A DNA stretch of 64,000 nt from Hyphomicrobiales bacterium (GTDB lineage Bacteria > Pseudomonadota > Alphaproteobacteria > Rhizobiales > Rhizobiaceae), in assembly GCA_900473045.1 (NCBI GenBank), contig UCKS01000023.1, positions 62,001-126,000 of the forward strand, given 5' to 3'. Below the pieces are notes generated by a model that worked only from the letters and a program-made list of their open reading frames with translations, was not told where the DNA came from and did no database searches. Both the position numbers and the translations under genes were made by a program. Of the stretch, positions 36,784 to 45,461 are shown piece after piece. The number at the start of each line of letters is the position of its first letter. Within the stretch, counting starts at the first letter, position 1.

Positions 36784-38052
36784 ATGATCGTCGAACCACG
36801 TGCCTTTCTGACGAGCCTGTTTGAAGCTGCCGTTGAAGCTGCCGATCCCTTGGCGGCAATCCGCGCCCATCTGCCGGAAAAGCCCAAAGGCCGGACGATC
36901 GTTGTTGGAGCGGGCAAGGCGGCAAGCCAGATGGCGGCGGCGTTCGAAAGCCTGTGGGATAGCCCTTTGGAAGGTGCAGTCGTTGCCCGCCATGGCCCAG
37001 TCGCGCCCTGCAAGCGCATCCGCGTGCTGCAGTCGGCCCATCCGGTGCCGGACGAGGCGGGGCTTGCGGGATCGGCGGAATTGCTGCGGCTGATCGAGGG
37101 ACTGACGCCGGACGATCTGGTGGTCGCACTGGTGTCCGGCGGTGGCTCGTCGCTTCTGCCGGCTCCGCCTGACGGCCTGACATTGGCTGACGAAATCGCG
37201 GTCAACAAAGCGCTGCTGGCCTGCGGGGCGCCGATCTCGGCGATGAACGTGGTGCGCAAGCATGTCTCCCGCATCAAGGGCGGACGGTTGGCGTTTGCTG
37301 CCGCACCGGCGCGGGTCGTCAGCCTGATCGTTTCCGATGTTCCCGGCGACAACCCGGCCTTTGTCGCCTCCGGCCCGACGATTGCCGATGTTTCGACGCC
37401 TGCGGATGCTCTGGCGATTGTCAGCCGTTACGGGATGATCTTGCCCGAGGCGGTCATGCGGCATCTTGGATCGGAGTATGCCGCCGCACCGGAGCCGGAT
37501 CATCCTGTGTTCGCCAACCAGCAGCACCACATCATTGCGTCGGCGGCAGTCTCGCTTGAGGCGGCTGCGGCACGAGCGCGGGCACTGGGTGTCGAGGCGG
37601 TCATCCTGTCGGACGCCATCGAAGGCGAGGCCCGCGATATCGGCCGGATGCACGCGGCGATCGCCCGCGAAACCGCGCTGCACAACCGGCCATTCACAAA
37701 GCCGGTGGTGATCCTTTCCGGTGGCGAAACCACGGTGACGATCTCGGGCGATGACTATGGCAAGGGCGGCCGCAACAGCGAGTTCCTGCTGTCCTTCGCG
37801 CTGGATATCGATGGTGTCGATGGTGTTCATGCGCTGGCCGCCGATACCGACGGCATCGACGGGTCGGAGGACAATGCCGGGGCGTTTGCCGATGGTTCCA
37901 CCGCAAGCCGCATGCGGTCGGCAGGCGCCGATCCCCGCGATCATCTCGCCCGCCACGACGCCTGGAGCGCGTTCAGCGCCAGTGGCGATCTTTTCGTGCC
38001 GGGTCCGACCGGCACCAATGTCAACGATCTGCGAGCGCTGCTGATGTTTTAG
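36784..38052 (+). CDS. Glycerate 2-kinase, GckA/TtuD (MOFRL) family
   Basis: A 422-residue kinase starting at ATG 36784 (a TTG stands one codon earlier). 'VVGAGKAAS' and 'VSGGGSSLLP' belong to the N-terminal DUF4147 domain; 'VILSGGETTVTI', 'GRNSEFLLSFAL' and 'ADTDGIDGSEDNAGA' belong to the MOFRL domain. It phosphorylates D-glycerate to 2-phosphoglycerate and so passes the carbon from this operon to central metabolism. Older annotation calls such proteins hydroxypyruvate reductase, but the sequence is of the kinase type. It ends the operon. Confidence 0.88.
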   Translation: MIVEPRAFLTSLFEAAVEAADPLAAIRAHLPEKPKGRTIVVGAGKAASQMAAAFESLWDSPLEGAVVARHGPVAPCKRIRVLQSAHPVPDEAGLAGSAELLRLIEGLTPDDLVVALVSGGGSSLLPAPPDGLTLADEIAVNKALLACGAPISAMNVVRKHVSRIKGGRLAFAAAPARVVSLIVSDVPGDNPAFVASGPTIADVSTPADALAIVSRYGMILPEAVMRHLGSEYAAAPEPDHPVFANQQHHIIASAAVSLEAAAARARALGVEAVILSDAIEGEARDIGRMHAAIARETALHNRPFTKPVVILSGGETTVTISGDDYGKGGRNSEFLLSFALDIDGVDGVHALAADTDGIDGSEDNAGAFADGSTASRMRSAGADPRDHLARHDAWSAFSASGDLFVPGPTGTNVNDLRALLMF

Positions 38053-38147
38053 TTCACCGTGGAAACGGGTTTGAACGGCTATCCGGCGAGGCTCACGCTT
38101 TGCATCATCACAAGCTGTGGATACTGCATGTATTACGCATGTGGCTT

Positions 38148-38172
38148 GGAACAATCCGGAAGTGCGGGCGTT
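38148..38172 (+). promoter_or_regulatory. EcfG-type general stress promoter (GGAAC-N16-CGTT)
   Basis: GGAAC at 38148-38152, 16 bases, CGTT at 38169-38172. This is the exact consensus for EcfG/RpoE2 sigma factors of alphaproteobacteria. It points to the response regulator gene at 38378, with a leader of about 200 bases. A 32-codon frame (38194-38292) with AAGGG five bases before its ATG lies in the leader and could be a leader peptide. Confidence 0.65.
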
Positions 38173-38377
38173 TGCCGACATCGAAGGGTTGATATGGCTG
38201 TATCCGGCGGATGCCGGGAATTCAGAAATATTTATCCTGTACGCGTAATGATGGGGCTGGTTGGCCGATACAAACGATCCATATCTCTTTGACCGGACCG
38301 GAAAGCCGCGCGGACAAGGGGCACAACAACGGGTAATTCCCCTTCGCACAACAGACATGATGTACGAGAGTTTTGGA

Positions 38378-38776
38378 ATGAGTTGCAAAATCCTAGTGGT
38401 CGAAGACGAAATTTTCGTGGCGACCGAAATCGAATATCTGGTGGCCGAACTGGGGCATAACCCGATCGGCATTGCGGCGGACAAGGCGTCGGCGTTCAAT
38501 CTTGCGCCTTTTGCCGATATCGCCCTGGTCGATCTCAATCTTCGCGATGGACCCACAGGAACGGAAATCGGCCGGACGCTGGCCGAACAGCATGGCGTCA
38601 CGGTTCTGTTCATGACCGCAAACCCGTCCCAGCTCGCAGATGGCGTTCCAGGAACAGTTGGTGTCATTTCAAAGCCGGTGGGCGAAGACGAGCTTCGCCA
38701 AGTCGTCAGCTATGCCGTTGCCAAGCGCAATTCTCTTGCTGCCGACGTGCCGCCACGTTTGCGGGTTTTTCAGTAA
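38378..38776 (+). CDS. Single-domain response regulator
   Basis: A 132-residue receiver domain with no output domain. I choose ATG 38378, which begins right before 'CKILVVEDE'; ATGs at 38357 and 38360 would add seven or six residues. Acidic residues Asp10/Glu11, phosphoacceptor Asp52 (LVDLNLRDG) and Lys in 'VISKPVGED' are present; 'ALVDLNLRDGPTG' is typical of regulators paired with HWE kinases. It is convergent with such a kinase and preceded by an EcfG-type promoter, suggesting a phosphate sink or feedback part of the general stress response. Confidence 0.88.
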   Translation: MSCKILVVEDEIFVATEIEYLVAELGHNPIGIAADKASAFNLAPFADIALVDLNLRDGPTGTEIGRTLAEQHGVTVLFMTANPSQLADGVPGTVGVISKPVGEDELRQVVSYAVAKRNSLAADVPPRLRVFQ

Positions 38777-38786
38777 TCATTGATCA

Positions 38787-38808
38787 AGCGCGGTGTCATG
38801 ACCGCGCT
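38787..38808. terminator. Hairpin shared by the ends of two convergent genes
   Basis: AGCGCGGT, loop GTCATG, ACCGCGCT. The hairpin includes the stop codon of the HWE kinase and lies 11 bases past the response regulator stop. No T-run is present, so termination strength is uncertain. Confidence 0.4.
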
Positions 38809-40712
38809 GCCAGCTTGCTGCTGCGCAGGATCGAGGCCACCGGCACCGACACGCGCACACGCACCCCGTCCTCGTCCCATTGACGCTGGAATTGCCCGCC
38901 GAGTTGGCCTTCGACACTGATCTTCATCAGCCGCGACCCAAACCCTTCCTGCTCAGGTTGGCGCACGCAAACCGGATTGCCGCTTTCCTTCCATTCCAGC
39001 ACATAGTTTTCCGCGTCGTGGTGACCGGCAATGGTCAGGCGGCCGGCGGCATGGGATAATGCGCCATATTTGGCCGAGTTTGTCGCCAGCTCGTGCAGCA
39101 GAAGCGCCAAGGGCGTGGCCGAGCTGTCGCCGATGATGGTGTCGTCGCCGACAAAGACGATGCGATTGTCCATCTCCTCCAGGCCATAGGGCTCCAGCAG
39201 CCGCTGCGAGAGGCCAAAGATGCTGGTTTCCACCTCGATCGGTCGTGACGTCCTGCTGTGCGGACGCACAAAATCATGGGCGCGGCCCATGGCTTCGATG
39301 CGATTGCGCAGCAGATCGGCAAAATTTCGTGATTCAGGTGCTGAACGGGCCGAAAGGCTGATGATGCCGCTCAACACAGAGAATATGTTCTTGATCCGGT
39401 GGCTCAGTTCATGGGCGACAATCTCGCGCTCGGCCAAGGCCATTTTGGTGTCGTGGATATCGGTGCAGGTGCCGTACCAGCGGGTGATCTTGTCCTTCTC
39501 GTCGCGGATCGGCAGCGCCCGTCCCAGCACCCAGCGGTAGACACCGGTGTGGTGGCGCAGCCGATACTCGATCTGGTAGGCGTCGCCGGTCTGCAACGAA
39601 TGCCGCCACGCAGTCCAGGCGCGATCCTGGTCCTCCTCGTGGAACATGCCGTTCCAGCCTTCCCCATCGGTCGATCCGGCCGGGACGCCGGTAAACTCAT
39701 ACCAGCGGGCATTGTAATAGTCGTGAAAACCGTCCGGCTGTGTCGACCAGACCATCTGCGGCATGGCATCGGCAAGGGTGCGGAATCCGATTTCCGAACG
39801 GGCATGCGCCTCGACGGCTTCCTTTTGCGCGGTGATATCGACGGACACGCCGGGGAAGCGGGTACACAGTCCATTCCGATCGATCAACGGCTGTCCTTCG
39901 GCAAGGACCCATTTGATGCTGCCATCCTCCTGAACGAGGCGATATTCCATGGAAAAACGGCCGCCCGTTTCCACCGCGCTCTGCATGGCGGTGGAAACCG
40001 ATTGAAGGTCGTCGGGATGGATGGTTCTGACGAAATCGGCGATGGGCGTGCCGTGGCTGGCAACCTGCGGATCGACCCCGTAAAGCCGCGCGAACTTTTC
40101 GTCGGAATAGACCCGATCCTCCGGGACGTGCCAGTCCCAGGTGCCGACGATGGCGGAACTGGCGAGCGCGAGCGAAAGCTGTTCGCGACTTTGGGCAAGC
40201 TCCTGTTCGGTCATCACCCTCTTGGTGGTCTCGACGACAAGGGCGAGCACGGCGACAGCGCTGCCGTCGTCATCCAGGATGGGGCTGTAGTCGAGATCGA
40301 GCCAGACGCTTTCGGCGGTTCCGTTGCGGTGAAAGGTGAAGCTCTGGTCTTCGTAGGAGAGGCTTTCGCCTGAAAAGACACGGCCGATGATATCGGCGTT
40401 GAATTCTGCGACCTCCGGCCAGGCGGATAGGACAGACGCTGCAAAACAGTCGGGGTGCCGCCCGCCGGCGATGGCGATATAGCCGTCATTGTAGAGCATG
40501 ATGCCCTCGCGCCCGGCCAGCAAGGCCATCGGGATCGGCGACGCGAGCATCATCCGGCAGGCTGCCTTCAATGCATGGGGCCACGTTTCCGCTGCGCCAA
40601 GGCCCGTCGTCTTCCAATCGGTTCGATTGAAACGGCCCAGCATTTCACTGGCGGCGAGTTTTGCTGGAATCTTTCCCTCGGCGAGGGGAAACAAAGGCGA
40701 CTGACTGTCCAT
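38796..40712 (-). CDS. PAS-domain sensor histidine kinase, HWE family
   Basis: A 638-residue soluble kinase without membrane segments. Three PAS/PAC modules lie at about 50-165, 180-300 and 310-430; two of them end in PAC-like 'DIT/DIH' segments. The HWE kinase core follows: phospho-accepting His438 in 'HELSHRIKNIFSVLSGI', the N-box 'LHELATNSAKYGALS' at 539-553, and the defining W-x-E as 'WKE' at 574-576. No Cys in a LOV context was seen, so light sensing is not supported. HWE kinases often control the PhyR-EcfG stress pathway. Its convergent partner is the stress-promoter-driven response regulator. Confidence 0.92.
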   Translation of the reverse strand: MDSQSPLFPLAEGKIPAKLAASEMLGRFNRTDWKTTGLGAAETWPHALKAACRMMLASPIPMALLAGREGIMLYNDGYIAIAGGRHPDCFAASVLSAWPEVAEFNADIIGRVFSGESLSYEDQSFTFHRNGTAESVWLDLDYSPILDDDGSAVAVLALVVETTKRVMTEQELAQSREQLSLALASSAIVGTWDWHVPEDRVYSDEKFARLYGVDPQVASHGTPIADFVRTIHPDDLQSVSTAMQSAVETGGRFSMEYRLVQEDGSIKWVLAEGQPLIDRNGLCTRFPGVSVDITAQKEAVEAHARSEIGFRTLADAMPQMVWSTQPDGFHDYYNARWYEFTGVPAGSTDGEGWNGMFHEEDQDRAWTAWRHSLQTGDAYQIEYRLRHHTGVYRWVLGRALPIRDEKDKITRWYGTCTDIHDTKMALAEREIVAHELSHRIKNIFSVLSGIISLSARSAPESRNFADLLRNRIEAMGRAHDFVRPHSRTSRPIEVETSIFGLSQRLLEPYGLEEMDNRIVFVGDDTIIGDSSATPLALLLHELATNSAKYGALSHAAGRLTIAGHHDAENYVLEWKESGNPVCVRQPEQEGFGSRLMKISVEGQLGGQFQRQWDEDGVRVRVSVPVASILRSSKLAARS

Positions 40713-41062
40713 ACGCTCTCAAATGTTATGACGGGCGGGCTCAACGAAATGCAGCATATAGAGGGGGGGTGCGGGAAGTCATCCGGCGCATGCAAATTTC
40801 TCTCACGGGCAGTTGTGGTGCCTGCAAATTTTCCGGTGCATATGCGGCGCAACCATGCCTGCGGACATTGCTGGTTTTTGCAATTTCAACTAGCATATCC
40901 ACCTGTCGCACACGTGAGAACCATGTGTGCCGTACAGGCCATCTCTTCCATTTTCGAGTGCATCCACTTGCGCAATTGACTGCCCTTGTATGCGTCAGGC
41001 CTGACAGCAGCGTAACCAGCAACAGAGGCTCGTCCGGCCGTTATTTTTACAGACATGAAACC
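40713..41062. other. Intergenic stretch without recognisable gene
   Basis: About 350 bases between the divergent HWE kinase and transglutaminase genes. Overlapping frames here lack ribosome sites and family likeness. The kinase promoter must lie here, but I could not identify it and found no GGAAC-N16-CGTT on the kinase strand. Confidence 0.4.
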
Positions 41063-41087
41063 GGAACAAATCCGCAGGATGTCCGTT
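41063..41087 (+). promoter_or_regulatory. EcfG-type general stress promoter (GGAAC-N16-CGTT)
   Basis: GGAAC at 41063-41067, 16 bases, CGTT at 41084-41087. The transglutaminase ATG at 41112 follows after GGAGG, leaving a short leader. This second exact match within 3 kb, with the same spacing as the one at 38148, supports a local EcfG regulon. Confidence 0.7.
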
Positions 41088-41111
41088 CCTGCCGTGTGAT
41101 GGAGGTAGCAC

Positions 41112-42029
41112 ATGTTCATTCGGTTGGGTTACGAGATAGGCATCAGTTGCAGTCAGCCGACCCCGATGATGACCTTTCTGTCCGTCGATCGTGCACGGCG
41201 GCACGATATCGTCAGCGAACACGGGCCGATTTCAGATCCCGTGGTGAAAATGGGGGAGGTGACCGATCTGTTCGGCAATGTCTGCATGCGGATGGTAATC
41301 CCTGCAGGCGGCCTGCGCCTCACGTATGATGCCGTTATCAAGGACAGCGGGCGGCCGGATCCGGTGAACCGTAACGCTCGGGCCGTACCCGTCGAAAAGC
41401 TGCCGCCTGAATGCCTGTCCTATCTTTCCGCCAGCCGTTACTGCGAAACCGACCGTTTTGGCGCTCTTGCCTGGCGTTTGTTCGGTGAGGTGGAACCTGG
41501 CTGGGCGCGAGTGCAGGCGATCTGCGATTACGTCCACCAGCGATTGACCTTCAGCTACGGTTATACCGCGACGCTGCGCACCGCGATGGAGGCGCATGAG
41601 GAACGGGCAGGGGTGTGCCGCGACTATGCGCACCTCGCCGTCACATTGTGCCGGGCCATGAACATGCCGGCGCGTTACGTCAACGGCTACATGAGCGATC
41701 TCGGCGAGACGGACAACCCGGCGCCGATGGATTTCAATGCCTGGTTCGAGGTGTTCCTCGATGACCGCTGGTACACGTTCGACGCACGCCATAACGTTCC
41801 GCGAATTGGCCGCATCGCTGTCGCCAGAGGACGCGACGCTGCCGATATCCCGCTGATCCAGACATTCGGAAAGCACGACTTGACGACGTTCAAGGTTTGG
41901 ACCTCAACCGAAACCGACAGCGCGCTGACCAAGCGGCATAGCCAGGCGGACGTCTCTCTTTTGACGCCGTGGTTCAGCGAGCGCTGGTCTCGGCTGGTCC
42001 AGCAGAGGGAAATCGAGCGGGAGCATTGA
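41112..42029 (+). CDS. Transglutaminase-like cysteine protease family protein
   Basis: A 305-residue protein with an N-terminal beta-rich region (1-110) and a transglutaminase-like core. The catalytic triad is visible: Cys in 'AGVCRDYAH', His equivalent region in 'DFNAWFEVFLDD' (this subgroup has Asn-Ala-Trp around it) and Asp in 'WYTFDARHN'. Many bacterial members are encoded with ATP-grasp or alpha-E proteins, which are absent here. The gene is headed by an EcfG-type promoter, so the product is likely made in stress or stationary phase. Target unknown; cytoplasmic, since no signal peptide is seen. Confidence 0.82.
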   Translation: MFIRLGYEIGISCSQPTPMMTFLSVDRARRHDIVSEHGPISDPVVKMGEVTDLFGNVCMRMVIPAGGLRLTYDAVIKDSGRPDPVNRNARAVPVEKLPPECLSYLSASRYCETDRFGALAWRLFGEVEPGWARVQAICDYVHQRLTFSYGYTATLRTAMEAHEERAGVCRDYAHLAVTLCRAMNMPARYVNGYMSDLGETDNPAPMDFNAWFEVFLDDRWYTFDARHNVPRIGRIAVARGRDAADIPLIQTFGKHDLTTFKVWTSTETDSALTKRHSQADVSLLTPWFSERWSRLVQQREIEREH

Positions 42030-42204
42030 GCGTTTGAGGATGTTTCACCACATGGAAATGAGTGTTCAGGTTGGTTTTTCCCCGCACGCCGCCAAAAGCA
42101 GAAAATAATATCTATAAACTTGGTGTAAAATAACGGAGAAAAGGACAACGGACTGCAGCCATACCGGCGGCAGGCCATCTGCAGCAACTCACGTGGAGGA
42201 CAGA

Positions 42205-42354
42205 ATGCAAGGTTCGAAACCAGTCATGCAGAAAAGCCCGGTGAGCTACGGTGCGCATTCGGTGCCGCATTTTTCCTGGACGATGGCCGCGCAGGCCACG
42301 GCGTTAGCCGCCGCCTTTCTCTTCGTCACAGCAATGGTCTGCGGCGCGATCTGA
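42205..42354 (+). CDS. Small 49-residue single-pass membrane protein
   Basis: ATG 42205 is preceded by GTGGAGGACAGA, a strong ribosome site. The product has a polar 28-residue N-terminus and one hydrophobic helix at about 29-48 ('ALAAAFLFVTAMVCGAI' near the end), finishing right after the helix. A good terminator follows at 42390. It lies downstream of the stress-controlled transglutaminase gene but 175 bases away, so it may have its own promoter. I recognise no family. Confidence 0.55.
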   Translation: MQGSKPVMQKSPVSYGAHSVPHFSWTMAAQATALAAAFLFVTAMVCGAI

Positions 42355-42389
42355 GTTTACAGGCGCCCTATCGTCGATGTTTTTATCAG

Positions 42390-42426
42390 GCCCCTGATCC
42401 TTCCGGATGCAGGGGCTTTGGTTTTT
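42390..42426 (+). terminator. Rho-independent terminator after the small membrane protein
   Basis: GCCCCTGATCC, loop TTCC, GGATGCAGGGGC with one bulged base, followed by TTTGGTTTTT. Stem, loop and T-rich tail are all present on the plus strand. Confidence 0.75.
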
Positions 42427-42760
42427 CTGGGTGTGCGGGAAAGATGCTCATGGACAGCAAGCCGAGCATTGCCGCTGTCATCTGACACCGCCAATTCAGC
42501 CGATTTGGCCTCGTGGCGCATATGCCGCAATCCACGGCGGCGATGGACGGCCAGATCATCCCCCTTGCCGTCAGTCTCTGCGATATCGTAGCCTTGGTTC
42601 GGGAGGTCTGCCTCTCTCCACGAAAGGGAGGGAGTTGACTGCGACCGCAGCAATCGCTGTGGCGTCTCAAACGGATTTTCAGCGGTGAACGCTACCGCCA
42701 ATCGATCACCGGTTGGCTCAACGAAAAACAGAAGACGACCTGACGGGAAGGACAAGAAGC
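42427..42760. other. Intergenic stretch without recognisable gene
   Basis: About 334 bases between the terminator and the aldehyde dehydrogenase gene. It should hold that gene's promoter. No convincing boxes, repeats or RNA structure were found. Confidence 0.4.
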
Positions 42761-44194
42761 ATGCTCGACAAACGCAAGTTCTATATCAACGGCGAATGGG
42801 TCGCCCCGCTCGTACCCAACGATCTCGAGGTCCTGAACCCGGCAACGGAAAAGCCGGTCGCGGTGATTTCCATGGGAAGCGCCGGTGATATCGACCGTGC
42901 CGTTGCTGCCGCCAAAAAGGCTTTTGCCACCTATAGCCGCACCACGACGGAAGAGCGGCTGGCGCTTCTGGAAAAGCTGCTGGCCATCTACAAGCGCCGC
43001 TACGAGGAAATGGCGCAGACGATCACGCTCGAGCTTGGTGCACCGCTGTCGATGAGCCGCGAGCAGCAGGCTGATGTCGGCGTTGGCCATCTCCAGGGCT
43101 TCATCGATGCGCTGAAGCGCCTGCACACCCGCGAAGTGCTGCCGAACGGCGATGTCATGCTGCGCGAGCCGGTCGGTGTCTGCGGCCTGATCACGCCCTG
43201 GAACTGGCCGATCAACCAGATCGCGCTGAAGGTTGTTCCGGCACTTGCGACCGGCTCGACCTGCGTCTTGAAGCCTTCCGAATTCACGCCGCTGAACGCG
43301 ATGCTGTATGCGGAAATGGTGCATGAGGCCGGTTTCCCGGCGGGCACCTTCAACCTCGTCAACGGCGATGGCCTGAATGTCGGTGCAGCGCTTTCCAAGC
43401 ACAAGGACGTCGACATGATGTCGTTCACGGGCTCGACCCGCGCCGGCATCGCTGTCAGCAAGGACGCAGCCGAAACGGTCAAGCGCGTGACGCTGGAGCT
43501 CGGCGGCAAGTCGCCGAACATCGTCTTCGAAGATGCCGACCTTGAAGATCGTGTTGCCGGTAGCGTACTGGAATGCTTCAACAATTCCGGCCAGTCCTGC
43601 GATGCGCCGACCCGTCTCCTGGTGCAGAAGTCGGTCTATGACAAGGCCATCGAAATCGCCACGCGGGTGGGAAAAGAGGCCAGGGTCGGCAATCCGGCCG
43701 AGGAAGGCAGTCATATCGGGCCGCTGGTCAGCGATGTGCAGTTCGGCCGGGTGCAGGCTTTGATCGAGGCCGGCATCGCCGAAGGGGCCCGCGTTCTCGT
43801 CGGCGGTGCCGGCAAGCCGGACGGTTTCGAGACCGGCTATTTCGTCAAGCCGACAATCTTTGCCGACGTCAACAATACCATGCGTATTGCCCGCGAAGAG
43901 GTTTTTGGCCCGGTGCTCGCCATCATGCCGTTCGAGACGGAAGAGGAAGCGATCGAGATCGCCAACGACACCAATTACGGTCTCGCAGCTTACGTCCAGA
44001 CCGGCGACCCGAAGCGGGCCGAACGTGTCGCCTCGCGGCTTCGCGCCGGAATGGTGCATATCAACGGTGGTGCGCATCGCTATGGCAGCCCGTTCGGCGG
44101 CTACAAGCAATCCGGCAACGGCCGCGAAGGCGGCATGTTCGGGCTTGAGGATTTCCTCGAAGTGAAGACGGTTCACCGGCCGGACGCTGCCTAA
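42761..44194 (+). CDS. Aldehyde dehydrogenase family protein
   Basis: A 477-residue NAD-dependent ALDH. ATG 42761 follows GGGAAGGA; an earlier ATG at 42713 adds 16 unlikely residues. 'ITPWNWPINQI' and 'KPSEFTPL' form the cofactor site, 'SFTGSTRAG' the Gly loop, catalytic Glu in 'LELGGKSPN' and catalytic Cys in 'NSGQSCDAPTR'. Monocistronic: a very strong hairpin follows. With the aminotransferase and ureohydrolase genes that come next it could take part in amine or guanidino-aldehyde oxidation, but it is separated from them by an exporter gene. Confidence 0.9.
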   Translation: MLDKRKFYINGEWVAPLVPNDLEVLNPATEKPVAVISMGSAGDIDRAVAAAKKAFATYSRTTTEERLALLEKLLAIYKRRYEEMAQTITLELGAPLSMSREQQADVGVGHLQGFIDALKRLHTREVLPNGDVMLREPVGVCGLITPWNWPINQIALKVVPALATGSTCVLKPSEFTPLNAMLYAEMVHEAGFPAGTFNLVNGDGLNVGAALSKHKDVDMMSFTGSTRAGIAVSKDAAETVKRVTLELGGKSPNIVFEDADLEDRVAGSVLECFNNSGQSCDAPTRLLVQKSVYDKAIEIATRVGKEARVGNPAEEGSHIGPLVSDVQFGRVQALIEAGIAEGARVLVGGAGKPDGFETGYFVKPTIFADVNNTMRIAREEVFGPVLAIMPFETEEEAIEIANDTNYGLAAYVQTGDPKRAERVASRLRAGMVHINGGAHRYGSPFGGYKQSGNGREGGMFGLEDFLEVKTVHRPDAA

Positions 44195-44217
44195 ATTAGG
44201 CTCCACCGAGTAGGCCA

Positions 44218-44275
44218 GATAAATCGAAATTCTTGCCGCCGGACCTTTGACGGCGGCAAGAAAATTCGATTTATC
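44218..44275 (+). terminator. Very long stem-loop terminator after the aldehyde dehydrogenase gene
   Basis: GATAAATCGAAATTCTTGCC with GCC following (44218-44240) pairs with its near-complement at 44252-44275 around a 10-base loop, giving a stem of about 22 pairs with one or two mismatches, then TTTCT. Unusually long and AT-rich at the base for a simple terminator. Confidence 0.7.
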
Positions 44276-44507
44276 TTTCTCGCATCGGTAGCGCTTCCTC
44301 TCAACTGTTGCGCTTGTCTAAAAAGCGCCCGACCGATCGCACCGGTGTTTCATGGGCGGGGACGAGGGCTTGGCGTGCAGTGATCAACTGCATCGCGCGG
44401 CCGCATCTTTGGGCCTCAGTTCACCGTTTCTGATCATTCCATGCACGGAAGTTGATGTTTCCCCGCGAACCGTTCTGATACCCTCGATGCATTATCGCGG
44501 CATACAC

Positions 44508-45449
44508 ATGTTGCGCCCGTTTTTGTATTGGACAGCATTCGTGTCGGACACCGCGCTCCCCTCATCGTCGAAACCCGTGTCGTCTTCTGCCAACCGGCTT
44601 GCGTTGATTGCGCTGCTGATCGGCGGTGCTGCGATCGGCGGTTCCCCCATCTTCGTGCGACTGTCGGAAGTCGGGCCGATGGCGACGGCGTTCTGGCGGG
44701 TGGCGCTGGCGCTTCTGCCGCTGCTGATCTGGTCGAGGGCAACAGCAAATACTGTCACGGATCAACGCCCGGCCGGATGGGTCGATTACGGTCTGCTGGT
44801 GTTGCCCGGCGTCTTCCTCGCGGTCGATCTCGCTGCCTGGCATCTGGCGCTGCATATGACCTCGGTTGCCAACGCGACACTGCTGGCCAACCTGGCGCCG
44901 ATCTTCGTGACGCTGGGCTCATGGCTGTTGTTTCGCGCCCGCGTCAGCGGCGTGTTCATCACGGGGCTGGCGACTGCGCTGGCGGGCGTGGTGATCCTGA
45001 AGGGCGGCCCGATGGCGCTGGGCGACGGTCAGCTGGCGGGGGATGCGACAGCGGCACTGGCTGCGGTTTTCTATGCCGGCTATATCCTGTCGATCGGCCG
45101 GTTGCGCAGCCGCTTTTCCACCAACCGCATCATGATCTGGAGCACGGGATCGGCTGCGGTCTGCATGCTGCCGATCGCCTTCTTTTTCGAAGCCAGTTTC
45201 ATGCCCACCGCCTTGTTCGGTTGGGCGATGCTGATCGGCCTGGCCTTCATCAGCCATGCCGGCGGGCAGGGGCTGATCATCTATGCGCTCGCCTTTCTGC
45301 CGCCAGCGTTTTCGTCGCTGACACTGCTGTTGCAGCCGGTGGTGGCGGCGATCCTTGCCTGGCTGCTGCTCAGCGAGCCGGTCGGGCTGATGCAGGCCAT
45401 CGGCGGGGCAATCGTGCTGGCCGGTATCCTGATCGCCCGTCGAGGCTGA
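44508..45449 (+). CDS. EamA/DMT-family transporter
   Basis: A drug/metabolite transporter family protein of 303-313 residues with about ten membrane helices in two EamA repeats; 'GGSPIFVRLSEVGPMATAFWR' opens the first repeat (here 'GGSPIFVRLSE' and 'AFWRVALALLPLL') and 'SLTLLLQPVVAAILAWLLLSE' closes the second (in parts 'LLLQPVVAAI' and 'LLLSEPVG'). The start is uncertain: ATG 44508 or GTG 44541, the latter placing the first helix closer to the N-terminus. It exports or imports a small metabolite, often an amino acid. Convergent with the aminotransferase gene. Confidence 0.85.
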   Translation: MLRPFLYWTAFVSDTALPSSSKPVSSSANRLALIALLIGGAAIGGSPIFVRLSEVGPMATAFWRVALALLPLLIWSRATANTVTDQRPAGWVDYGLLVLPGVFLAVDLAAWHLALHMTSVANATLLANLAPIFVTLGSWLLFRARVSGVFITGLATALAGVVILKGGPMALGDGQLAGDATAALAAVFYAGYILSIGRLRSRFSTNRIMIWSTGSAAVCMLPIAFFFEASFMPTALFGWAMLIGLAFISHAGGQGLIIYALAFLPPAFSSLTLLLQPVVAAILAWLLLSEPVGLMQAIGGAIVLAGILIARRG

Positions 45450-45461
45450 TTTTTCTGTTGC

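Noticed and set aside
36496-38667. 723-codon minus-strand frame across the Dabb, glycerate kinase and regulator genes
   Set aside because: It spans three well-supported genes and the EcfG promoter; the translation has no recognisable family.
38796-40712. LOV photosensor reading of the first PAS domain in the HWE kinase
   Set aside because: The characteristic flavin-binding Cys motif (GRNCRFLQ-like) is absent.
40661-41329. 222-codon plus-strand frame upstream of the transglutaminase gene
   Set aside because: It overlaps both the HWE kinase start and the transglutaminase gene in another frame and crosses the EcfG promoter; no family features.
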